Shown here one piece after another: positions 27,373 through 34,899 of a stretch of 64,000 bases of DNA. The notes under the pieces are model-generated. The model made no database searches and was not told the origin of the DNA. It saw only the letters and a list, made by a program, of their open reading frames with translations. This DNA is from an uncultured Granulosicoccaceae bacterium (GTDB lineage Bacteria > Pseudomonadota > Gammaproteobacteria > Granulosicoccales > Granulosicoccaceae): NCBI GenBank assembly GCA_938028465.1, contig CALJAA010000095.1:1-64000 (forward strand), given 5' to 3'. The position numbers and the translations under genes are program-made. Position 1 is the first letter of the stretch; every line of letters begins with the position of its first letter.

Positions 27373-28023
27373 TTCCAGCTTGCGTCTAAGCCTGAGAATT
27401 CTGATATCGATGCTGCGATCAAACGGATCCCATTCTCGATCACTGGCCATCTCCATTAGTTGATCACGATTCAGCACGCGGCCTTTGCACTTAACAAATA
27501 GTTTTAATAGAGTGAACTCCATCGCCGTGAGGGTAATTTCTTTGCCGTCTCTGCCGGTTAGTTGAGCGCTGGATAGATCCAGCTCCAATCCTGAGAAGCT
27601 GATGCTTGCACTGTTGTCGATCTCTTTTGCGTCGATGACTGGCTCGCTCTTATTGGTTCTACGCAAAACAGATTTAACGCGAGCTTCTAGTTCTCTAAGG
27701 TCAACGGGTTTGCCTAGATAATCATCTGCACCCATTTCCAAACCAATAACCTTATCGATTGGCTCATCAGCAGCAGTTAGCATGATCACCGCAATTTCAC
27801 GTTCGATGCAGACCCTTCTTAGAATGCTCAGGCCGTCCTCGCCGGGCATATTGATATCGAGCAGGATCAGATTGATATCCTCATACTCCTGCAGAGCTCT
27901 ATCTAGTGATTCAGCATTTTCAGCTAAGGTGATTTTAAATTCGCGTTTGGTTAGGTACTTACCAACCATTTCGCGAACGTCAATTTCATCGTCGCAAATC
28001 AATATATGTGCTTGCTGCTTCAT
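27301..28023 (-). CDS. OmpR-family response regulator of the redox island
   Basis: Receiver domain with CDDEID acidic pair, phosphoacceptor in ILLDINMPGEDG and lysine in YLGKPVD, followed by a winged-helix DNA-binding domain ending TVRGLGYIFDPAD. It overlaps the kinase stop by four bases (ATGA). OmpR-type regulators bind direct repeats, which matches the repeated GAAAC boxes at five island promoters; I infer this protein is the regulator. Its 3' end overlaps the monooxygenase gene on the other strand. Confidence 0.9.
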   Translation of the reverse strand: MKQQAHILICDDEIDVREMVGKYLTKREFKITLAENAESLDRALQEYEDINLILLDINMPGEDGLSILRRVCIEREIAVIMLTAADEPIDKVIGLEMGADDYLGKPVDLRELEARVKSVLRRTNKSEPVIDAKEIDNSASISFSGLELDLSSAQLTGRDGKEITLTAMEFTLLKLFVKCKGRVLNRDQLMEMASDREWDPFDRSIDIRILRLRRKLELNPAKPAIIRTVRGLGYIFDPAD

Positions 28024-30272
28024 GATTTTATTTCCTCGATGACGATAGGGTCTGTAGCGCTTCGTAGAGATTGTATAAGCGATTTTAATTCGCTTGGGGA
28101 CACCGGCTTCTCGATTATTTGATTACGTGCTGCTTTGCGAATGTTTTTCGCATCGTTGCTGATTGCATCGCCTGTGACGAAAATAAATCGATCTGTAAGC
28201 GATGGCCATCGTTCTTCAATTTCACGTAACATGCCCATGCCGCCAATCCCGGGCATTCTTAAATCACACAAAATAACGTGGTAGGCGCTGTCGTTTTGTA
28301 ATAACGCCAAACCGGTTTCCGCATTGATGGCTGTTGTTACCTCAACCCCCATACTCGCTAATAATTTCTGCATCACATCCGACACGTCGGGTTCGTCTTC
28401 CACCAACAGCGCTCTAATTACTCCATTCGTTGCAAGATTGGGGGTATTGAGTTTTTGGTCATTTTCGTTTGATGATATTGGCAAACTGACTTCAAACGTT
28501 GCGCCGCCCAGTTCACTATCGGATACGGTGAGGTTCCCCCCATGCGAACTGATAATTCTATGGCTAAGCGCTAGCCCAACGCCTGTGCCTTCTCCCACTG
28601 CCTTGGTGGTATAGAATGGCTCGAATATTCTTAGCCGATGGTCACTATCGATACCCGGGCCATTGTCTGATACCCGGGCGATAATTCTGTTGGTTGATTT
28701 ATCAAATACCGTTGAAATTTGGATAACCGGTGCATCGGCATTGCCAGCTAGTGCTTGTTCTGCATTAATCATCAAGTTGATAAATACTTGTGTTACCTGA
28801 TCCTCATCAACTAATACCAACGGCAGCTTGTCATCCAATTGCAATCGGGTTTCAATACCGCTCTTGCCGATATTGTATGATGCGATCTCAAGCGCCATCT
28901 CGATGACATCATTTAACTTGCTCTGTTCAAGTTGTGTTGGTTTTTGTCGGGCCATTGCCAAAAAGGTTTTAACAATTTTTGCACACCGCTCAGCTGAGCG
29001 ACTTATTTTGTCTATTCCGTCAAGCGCATCGGCATCGCTTACTTCGTCCTTAAGCATCATCGCGTGCCCAAGAACAACTGACAATGGATTGTTGAGCTCA
29101 TGAGCAACACCTGCCAAGAGTTGACCCAATGCGCTCAGTTTTTCATTTTGAAAGGCTGTTTCTCTGCGGCGTGTTAGTTCTTGTTCGGTGGCGCGTTGTT
29201 CGGTCACATCCCGCCACGCTATGACGAAGCCGCCGTCGCTGGTTGCCCGCCTAGAGACTGAAAAAGCTCGTTGATCTTGTAGCTCAAATTCGTATTTGGC
29301 AGTGACGGGCTCATCTTGTTGTCGTGGCCAACCCACGGCCAACGGTTCATGATTTTCAGCGCTAGCGTGTTCTACGAGTACGGTATTTTTAACGCCCGGA
29401 TCCAGATAGCTAGAAATAGGTTTATTTACATCGAGATAATGTTGGTTGGCCATTAATAGCCGATGATCAGCATCGAATAAAACGAAGCCTTGGTCCAGCG
29501 CTTCGATGGCGTCAAGCAGGCGTTGATTGGTTTGTACGATTTCATTACGTTGATTATGCAATTGAGTCATGTCCTCTATTGACATAACCACTGCGGGTTG
29601 GTCTTGATAATTGATCATGCGTACCGATGTGCGGGTAGGAAAGGGGTGACCCGCTGTATGAAGCATCGTACTATCCTGATCATCTAAGCGAGAAGTCGAT
29701 AGCACATCTGCGAGCATGTCGGCGTAGCTGACTGGATCCACAAATACGGCTCGAATATTTTGTACTGGTCCGAAGGTTTCTAACCAAGCCGGGGTGCGAT
29801 AAAGAATCGTTCCGTCCGATAAACTACACAATACGATTCTTGAGGCGCAGGCATCTAGAATATTGCGCAATAAATCATCGGCATGTTCAATAATCTCAAC
29901 GGCTTCGTGCTGTTCAGTCACATCCACATGGGTAAGTACAAAGCCGCCTTCATCTACCCAACGAATACCCATACGAAACCATCGATTGTCTAAGTTACAA
30001 GCATCAAGGGTTAAGGGTGAATTGATGCCGCTGGCTAGGTGGTCATCTAATTGAGCTAATTGTGAAGCGCCGTGCTTACGGCTGGCTTCAACCAAAAATA
30101 CTGACCACGACAAACCGGGGTGTAGAAAGTTAGTTAAATCCGGGTACAGCCGCCTGAACGCTGTGTTGCAATACACCAGCTCATCGGATTCACTAAATAG
30201 TGCAAACCCCTCTGATAATGCTTCTACGCCAGCCTGCATCTGGCGTAAATTTATTTCGGTTTGTTGTGGCAT
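28020..30272 (-). CDS. Cytosolic PAS hybrid histidine kinase
   Basis: No transmembrane helix. Three PAS-like domains are spread over about residues 10-365 (repeated EALSEGFALFSESDELVYCN and EALDQGFVLFDADHRLLMAN). HisKA has the H-box LLAGVAHELNNPLSVV. The ATPase has INLMINAEQAL, DNGPGI and GEGTGVGLAL. A receiver domain (about 625-740) has LLVEDEPD, CDLRMPG and IEKPVS. Signal is thus cytoplasmic, possibly redox, gas or small ligand. Co-transcribed with the OmpR-type regulator; divergent from a hemoglobin gene. The ribosome site is weak. Confidence 0.9.
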   Translation of the reverse strand: MPQQTEINLRQMQAGVEALSEGFALFSESDELVYCNTAFRRLYPDLTNFLHPGLSWSVFLVEASRKHGASQLAQLDDHLASGINSPLTLDACNLDNRWFRMGIRWVDEGGFVLTHVDVTEQHEAVEIIEHADDLLRNILDACASRIVLCSLSDGTILYRTPAWLETFGPVQNIRAVFVDPVSYADMLADVLSTSRLDDQDSTMLHTAGHPFPTRTSVRMINYQDQPAVVMSIEDMTQLHNQRNEIVQTNQRLLDAIEALDQGFVLFDADHRLLMANQHYLDVNKPISSYLDPGVKNTVLVEHASAENHEPLAVGWPRQQDEPVTAKYEFELQDQRAFSVSRRATSDGGFVIAWRDVTEQRATEQELTRRRETAFQNEKLSALGQLLAGVAHELNNPLSVVLGHAMMLKDEVSDADALDGIDKISRSAERCAKIVKTFLAMARQKPTQLEQSKLNDVIEMALEIASYNIGKSGIETRLQLDDKLPLVLVDEDQVTQVFINLMINAEQALAGNADAPVIQISTVFDKSTNRIIARVSDNGPGIDSDHRLRIFEPFYTTKAVGEGTGVGLALSHRIISSHGGNLTVSDSELGGATFEVSLPISSNENDQKLNTPNLATNGVIRALLVEDEPDVSDVMQKLLASMGVEVTTAINAETGLALLQNDSAYHVILCDLRMPGIGGMGMLREIEERWPSLTDRFIFVTGDAISNDAKNIRKAARNQIIEKPVSPSELKSLIQSLRSATDPIVIEEIKS

Positions 30273-30337
30273 TTGTCATTAAAACTTGGCCTCAAATGAA
30301 TTATGCCCTATGCCAAAGCCCGTCTGCAGTGCGTTTT

Positions 30338-30395
30338 GTTTCACTTTCGTTTCAAGTCGGCTGTTTAATGTTTAAATTGTTTCAAATTGCGTAAC
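30338..30395 (-). promoter_or_regulatory. GAAAC box cluster upstream of the hybrid kinase
   Basis: On the minus strand three GAAAC boxes occur (30383-30379, 30353-30349, 30342-30338). The last two are 11 bp apart (TTGAAACGAAAGTGAAACAA), the usual direct-repeat step of OmpR-type regulators. There is no CCGATACT at the standard place, so this is a variant, perhaps an autoregulatory site also reaching the divergent hemoglobin gene. Confidence 0.55.
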
Positions 30396-30434
30396 GTGGT
30401 TTAATTTACGGGTAGATAGGCGAGGAAGTTGTGT

Positions 30435-30797
30435 ATGAGCGCCGAGAGCTTGTATGTAAAGTATGGCGGCTTTGGTAAAGTTAATCGAATTGTTATGGCC
30501 TTCTATGACAAGCTGCTTGATTCCGATGAAATAGGCCCGTATTTCGATGATATAGACATGCCTCGCATGATTGATCATCAAACCAAATTTATTGCTAGCT
30601 TGTTAGGAGGTCCTGCTGCCTTCACTGACGAACAGCTCGGCAATGCGCATGCTCGGCTCGCCGTTACCCACGGCCATTTCGATGAACTCAAAGTAATTCT
30701 ACAGTCAACTCTAAGCGAGCACGGTGTCACTAGTGATGATTCAGCACTTGTGCTCAATGCAATTGAGGCTCGGCGCGCGGTTATTGTAAAGGAGTAG
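30435..30797 (+). CDS. Truncated hemoglobin (group I-like)
   Basis: Small heme protein of 120 aa. It begins SLYVKYGGFGKVNRIVMAFYDKLL, with Tyr at the B10 position, continues with GPYFDDIDMPRMIDHQTKFIASLLGGP and the proximal-His segment NAHARLAVTHGHFDELK. Group I members bind O2 and NO, and some bind sulfide. The ATG at MSAESLY has GAGGAAG at the right distance. Ten bases separate its stop from the cyclase-like gene, so both are co-transcribed. As sensor or detoxifier it fits the regulatory neighbourhood. Confidence 0.88.
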   Translation: MSAESLYVKYGGFGKVNRIVMAFYDKLLDSDEIGPYFDDIDMPRMIDHQTKFIASLLGGPAAFTDEQLGNAHARLAVTHGHFDELKVILQSTLSEHGVTSDDSALVLNAIEARRAVIVKE

Positions 30798-30807
30798 TGG
30801 TTGCACA

Positions 30808-31827
30808 ATGTCAATTGAAGCTATCAATGAACAGTTACTGCGCTCAGTAGGTATTGGGGTAGCGCTGTTTAGTCGAAGCGACCTCACGCTTGAATTTTCC
30901 AATGATGTGTTTGAATCCTGGTTTGAGGACAGCAATCCAGGGGATGGTATTGACGCTATTTTTCCAACTCTTGATCTGGACAACATGCTCACTCGAGTGC
31001 AGGAAGATGGCAAGTATTCCACTGAATTAAAGTTCCGCAAAAAACGCCGAACCATAGTCGTTGCTCAAATATTTAGCCTAGCGGATATTGGTGGTCAACA
31101 GTTATTGGTGCTGGAGTGTCAGAACATTACCCGAATACGCGAATTGGAATCCATGATTGAAAGCTACTCCAACATGGTTGAACGTAATGCGCGTGAAATT
31201 CAGCGAGAAAAAGATCAAGTAGAAAAACTACTCCTCAATATTATGCCCAGAGCGGCCTACGAGGAGTATCGAGATTTTGGTGTAGTGGCGCCACAACGGC
31301 TGGAGTCGGTTTCAGTTCTGGTACTTGAATTTTCTAACTTCAATGAAAACGTCAACACGCTGCCTCCCGCTTCGTTGGTCAGTGAACTCAATGAGCTTTA
31401 CAGCTCATTCGATCGCATAGGTGATCAGCTTGAGTGTGAGCGAATACGCTCAACCGGCGATTCTTATCGATGTATGGCTGGTATGCAGGATCCTAACGTA
31501 GATCATTTGCAGTCGGTTGCTAATGCGGCAACGCGATTCATCCGATACCTAAACCGGCGCAACGAGAGTGCAAACACCAAGTGGCTGTGTCGAATTGGTA
31601 TCGGCACCGGTTCGGTAGTGGGCTCTGTTGTGGGCAACCAAAAATATGTTTATGACATTTTTGGCGCTGCCGTTAATGCCGCTGTCAGCGCACGGACACA
31701 CGCCAGTGAGATGGAAGTACTGCTAGCCGATGAGGCGGTGGGTGATCTGGGTGGCCGATTGCAACGCCTGGATGCAACTACTGAAGCGGCTCGAGAGCAG
31801 AGTCTAATAGCCCTTGCAGACATCTAA
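30808..31827 (+). CDS. Divergent class III nucleotide cyclase-like protein
   Basis: An N-terminal PAS-like domain (about 1-110: SIGVALFSRSDLTLEFSN-type) leads into a coiled coil (REIQREKDQVEKLLLNIMP) and a class III cyclase domain (about 160-330). The second metal Asp is kept in RSTGDSYRC, and the purine-side segment reads YDIFGAAVNAA. The first metal Asp is replaced by Glu (LVLEFSNF), the usual Lys is Arg, and the Asn-to-Arg spacing in VNAAVSAR is two longer than normal. It may be weakly active or a pseudo-cyclase. Operon with the truncated hemoglobin. Confidence 0.8.
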   Translation: MSIEAINEQLLRSVGIGVALFSRSDLTLEFSNDVFESWFEDSNPGDGIDAIFPTLDLDNMLTRVQEDGKYSTELKFRKKRRTIVVAQIFSLADIGGQQLLVLECQNITRIRELESMIESYSNMVERNAREIQREKDQVEKLLLNIMPRAAYEEYRDFGVVAPQRLESVSVLVLEFSNFNENVNTLPPASLVSELNELYSSFDRIGDQLECERIRSTGDSYRCMAGMQDPNVDHLQSVANAATRFIRYLNRRNESANTKWLCRIGIGTGSVVGSVVGNQKYVYDIFGAAVNAAVSARTHASEMEVLLADEAVGDLGGRLQRLDATTEAAREQSLIALADI

Positions 31828-31866
31828 TCCTGCAAAAATCCAAGGTGCGTACAGGGGTTGCCCAAA

Positions 31867-31930
31867 GTAACAATTGAAACAAAACACATCTATTCACTGA
31901 AGTGCTGCTGAAACTATCTCCGACGATACT
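31867..31930 (+). promoter_or_regulatory. Composite regulatory element, copy C (drives cysK-grx 2)
   Basis: GTAACAATTGAAACAA, second GAAAC 34 bases after the first (one more than the other copies), then CGATACT at the normal distance plus zero or one, ending 40 nt before the ATG at 31970. Confidence 0.78.
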
Positions 31931-31969
31931 GTTGTTAAGCAACGATATGCGCCGCTTGGCCGGGAGAAT

Positions 31970-33520
31970 ATGAAGATGAGAAATCAATCAGTTATTGCAG
32001 TACCAGATTATGGGCATGTGGATGAGAGTGTTAAGCAAAGTCGCCATACCAACATTCTCAGTACGATAGGGAACACCCCCGTAGTACGTATCAACCAACT
32101 AGCGCCGGCTCACGTCAATTTATTTGTAAAGATTGAAGCGTTCAACCCGCTTGGCTCTGTCAAAGATCGATTGGCACTGGGCGTAATAGAAGCAGCAGAG
32201 CGCGATGGGTCTTTGCGGCCTGGACAAACCGTTATCGAAGCAACCAGCGGAAATACTGGCATTGGATTAGCCATGGTTTGTGCGCAGAAAGGATATCCAC
32301 TCGTGGTCACCATGGCTGAAAACTTTAGCGTAGAGCGACGGCGCTTGATGCGCTACCTTGGTGCTAAGGTGATATTGACACCTGCGTCAGCGAAGGGTTC
32401 TGGGATGTTAGCAAAAGCGTCCGAGCTGGCGAGTAAGCATGATTGGTTTCTTTGTCGACAGTTTGAAAACGAAGCAAATGCTGACATTCATTCTCAAACC
32501 ACAGCGCTTGAAATACTGGCTGATTTTCCAAATCAATCATTGGACTACTTTGTAAGTGGATTTGGCACTGGTGGTACCCTGAAAGGAATTGCTCGAGTAC
32601 TGCGAGCGCGGTCTCCAGGCACTAGGATAATAGCAACCGAGCCGGACAACTCACCTTTATTGTCTAGTGGTATTGAGCAAACCTATTCAGAGAAGGGTAG
32701 CCCTGCTGTAAGTCACCCCGCGTTTCGCCCGCATTTAATGCAAGGTTGGTCACCGGATTTTATTTCTAAGCTGACCGCGGATGTGGTAAAGCAGAAGCTG
32801 ATCGATGCCATTGTGCCGGTAGATGGTAGCGACGCCTTACGTTTGGCGCGAGTATTGGCTCGTCAAGAGGGCATTTTTTGCGGAATATCGGGAGGTGCGA
32901 CGCTCGCGGGTGCACTGGAAATTGCAGAGCAAGCTGAACCGGCTTCAAATATTCTATGCATGCTGCCTGATACTGGCGAGCGTTATTTAAGTACGCCATT
33001 GTTTGACGACATTGATGCGGAAATGTCAGATGATGAGATTGCCATTAGCCAGACAACACCCGGTTTTAGATTTGATATTCCGGCCGCTCCGCCACCCGAA
33101 GTCGCACCAGCTTCCGTGTGTGCTCCAGCTGCAGCAACCGCCTATGTTGAATCGCTTGTCACATCTAAAGATGAGCCGGTGGTGATGTTCTCATTGCAAT
33201 GGTGTGAATTCTGTTGGTCAGTGAGAAAGCTCTTTGATGAAATGGGTGTTAATTATCGATCAGTTGATCTTGATTCTGTTGAATATCAACGCAAGGACTT
33301 AGGCGGAGACATCCGGTTGGTATTGAAGGAGCTAACGCAATCACCCACCATCCCGCAGATATTTGTTGCTGGCCAACACGTAGGGGGTTGTACTGAAACC
33401 TTCGATGCGTTTAAAGATGGGAGTCTTCAGAAGCGCTTAGCTTCTGAAGGCATAGCCTTTGACCACGAGAAGGCTCTAGACCCCTATAAACTACTGCCTG
33501 CCTGGTTACATCCGCGGTAG
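31970..33520 (+). CDS. Cysteine synthase-glutaredoxin fusion, copy 2
   Basis: Same architecture as the copy at 22.4 kb: PLP domain with PLGSVKDR, TSGNTGIGL and GTGGTLKGIARVL, then glutaredoxin with WCEFCW, SPTIPQIFV and GGCTET. Long stretches of the PLP part are nearly identical between the two copies, while the linker between domains differs strongly. GGGAGA lies before the ATG; a second ATG two codons later is possible. Both copies carry the same composite promoter element. Expected to make cysteine and reduce a disulfide or persulfide intermediate. Confidence 0.88.
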   Translation: MKMRNQSVIAVPDYGHVDESVKQSRHTNILSTIGNTPVVRINQLAPAHVNLFVKIEAFNPLGSVKDRLALGVIEAAERDGSLRPGQTVIEATSGNTGIGLAMVCAQKGYPLVVTMAENFSVERRRLMRYLGAKVILTPASAKGSGMLAKASELASKHDWFLCRQFENEANADIHSQTTALEILADFPNQSLDYFVSGFGTGGTLKGIARVLRARSPGTRIIATEPDNSPLLSSGIEQTYSEKGSPAVSHPAFRPHLMQGWSPDFISKLTADVVKQKLIDAIVPVDGSDALRLARVLARQEGIFCGISGGATLAGALEIAEQAEPASNILCMLPDTGERYLSTPLFDDIDAEMSDDEIAISQTTPGFRFDIPAAPPPEVAPASVCAPAAATAYVESLVTSKDEPVVMFSLQWCEFCWSVRKLFDEMGVNYRSVDLDSVEYQRKDLGGDIRLVLKELTQSPTIPQIFVAGQHVGGCTETFDAFKDGSLQKRLASEGIAFDHEKALDPYKLLPAWLHPR

Positions 33521-33531
33521 TTGAATGATGT

Positions 33532-33563
33532 CCTGACCTGCCGGTTCTTACTGTCAGGTCAGG
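33532..33563 (+). terminator. Stem-loop after cysK-grx 2
   Basis: Nine-base stem CCTGACCTG / CAGGTCAGG with a 14-base loop, starting 12 bases after the stop. A T-run follows only about 17 bases later, so termination is likely but not certain. Confidence 0.5.
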
Positions 33564-33713
33564 GCAGATGTGTTATTTCATTTTTTCTAAGTCGTTTTCC
33601 ATTTACTTTTCGCCCGTTTATTCTTTTCCTCTTCAACGCCTTAGTCTCGTGCCAATCAGTTCATCGTTTAATGGTGATTAAAAAGCGGATGCAGCTTTCG
33701 GTTTTGACCCTCT

Positions 33714-33776
33714 GTAACACTCGAAACAATAAAAGTTATTCGTCGCAATTCTACTGAAACATGTGTGGCCGATACT
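33714..33776 (+). promoter_or_regulatory. Composite regulatory element, copy D (drives the 61-aa ORF)
   Basis: GTAACACTCGAAACAA, second GAAAC 33 bases after the first, eight bases, then CCGATACT ending 50 nt before the ATG at 33826. It occupies the 305-base gap between cysK-grx 2 and the small ORF. Confidence 0.8.
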
Positions 33777-33825
33777 GTACTCACTGCTTGATTAAAGCGA
33801 TAAACGAATTTAAGAGGGAATACAG

Positions 33826-34011
33826 ATGAGCATGAATAACTCAATTGACAATGCATACCAAGCATCGAACAAAAACGATACTCCAAACACTGCCATGCCG
33901 AGTTGGTCAGAGGATGACATGGAAGAAATACTCGTTGAAACGCCGTGGGAGCTGTTTTCGTTCGAGCTCGACAACTGGGATGTTATCAACAACCATTCAG
34001 CAAAAATTTAA
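33826..34011 (+). CDS. Small acidic protein of the redox island, 61 aa
   Basis: Unrecognised. The N-terminal half is polar (SMNNSIDNAYQASNKNDT), the C-terminal half is acidic and aromatic (WSEDDMEEILVETPWELFSFEL). It contains no cysteine. Support for being real: GAGGG eight bases before the ATG, a full composite regulatory element upstream, and a co-directional gene 39 bases downstream. Possible functions (adapter, inhibitor or precursor peptide) cannot be separated from sequence. Confidence 0.7.
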   Translation: MSMNNSIDNAYQASNKNDTPNTAMPSWSEDDMEEILVETPWELFSFELDNWDVINNHSAKI

Positions 34012-34050
34012 CCAAAACCAATAATCATTTAACTAGTGAGAAATTAATCC

Positions 34051-34308
34051 ATGAATACTAAATCTACAATCCAAACTGCACGAAATACTACCTACGCGAT
34101 CGTACCAAGCTTACTGTCTGTTCGTAAAATTAAAGCAATTGTCGTCAGAATAATTGAGCAAATAAATCGAATGAACGCCGTGTTAGAAGAGCGCCGGCAG
34201 CTATCACGATTTTCTCCAAAGATGCTTGCCGATATAGGCCTAGATGCCGAAGCTGCCAGGCAGGAATATGTTCGTCGATACTTTGATCTACCAGGCGGGC
34301 GCTGGTAG
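34051..34308 (+). CDS. DUF1127-domain small protein, copy 2
   Basis: Protein of 85 aa with a C-terminal DUF1127 motif, RRQLSRFSPKMLADIGLDAEAARQEYVRRYFDLPGG. The N-terminal 45 residues are basic. It follows the 61-aa ORF by 39 bases and would be co-transcribed from element D, which places a DUF1127 protein in the island regulon. A terminator hairpin follows. Confidence 0.78.
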   Translation: MNTKSTIQTARNTTYAIVPSLLSVRKIKAIVVRIIEQINRMNAVLEERRQLSRFSPKMLADIGLDAEAARQEYVRRYFDLPGGRW

Positions 34309-34320
34309 CCGATCAGGGGC

Positions 34321-34353
34321 GGAGGGGTTGTCTAACAACCCTTCGTCCTTTTC
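34321..34353 (+). terminator. Terminator after DUF1127 copy 2
   Basis: Stem GAGGGGTTGT / ACAACCCTTC (one G-T pair) with a short loop, followed by GTCCTTTTC. Ends the island before the convergent polyol operon. Confidence 0.7.
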
Positions 34354-34408
34354 TGATGCCGTTAAAAGGTTACGTAAGCTACCTTACATTTGCAACACAC
34401 GCTACCTA

Positions 34409-34861
34409 TTATCGACTGTACTTAGCGTCAAGCTCGTCTATCGCCTGAACGTTGGATGCAGACCTACCCGCCACATCAAATGTCTTTGATAAAAATGCAT
34501 CGGCGATGGACTTTGCCAACTCACTGCCAATGACACGCGCCCCCATGGTAATGATCTGAGCATTATTGGAAAGTGCTGCACGTTCGGCGGAGTAGGTGTC
34601 ATGACACAAGGCTGCTCGTATACCGGGCACTTTATTGGCAGAGATACACACTCCAATGCCGGTACCGCACACCAGCACGGCACGCTCATACAAGCCTTTG
34701 TTTAATTCCGAACAGACACGATCACTAAGATTGGCATACAGCTCGTTTGGTGAATCTGGATTATTTGAAAGATCTGTTACTTCGTACTTATCACTAAGAT
34801 AAACCGCCAGTACCTGCGCAAGCTCTGCACCGGCGCTATCACCTGCTATCGCTATTTTCAT
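34409..34861 (-). CDS. rpiB: Ribose-5-phosphate isomerase B family protein
   Basis: RpiB/LacAB-type sugar-phosphate isomerase of 150 aa. The active-site Cys loop is [13 protein letters not shown], followed by [14 protein letters not shown] and ITMGARVIG, all standard. Last gene of the polyol operon; 39 bases after the previous stop. In erythritol and related tetritol pathways RpiB paralogues isomerise the tetrose phosphate, a fitting role here, but pentose phosphates are equally possible. Confidence 0.85.
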   Translation of the reverse strand: MKIAIAGDSAGAELAQVLAVYLSDKYEVTDLSNNPDSPNELYANLSDRVCSELNKGLYERAVLVCGTGIGVCISANKVPGIRAALCHDTYSAERAALSNNAQIITMGARVIGSELAKSIADAFLSKTFDVAGRSASNVQAIDELDAKYSR

Positions 34862-34899
34862 ATTTGATCCTCCGCTTTTGATGTTGTGCGAGATGTTGA

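Noticed and set aside
24121-33776. FliA (sigma-28) promoters, because of GCCGATA
   Set aside because: The -35 TAAA at 15 bases is missing; distance between GAAAC and CCGATACT is eight bases. No flagellar genes nearby.
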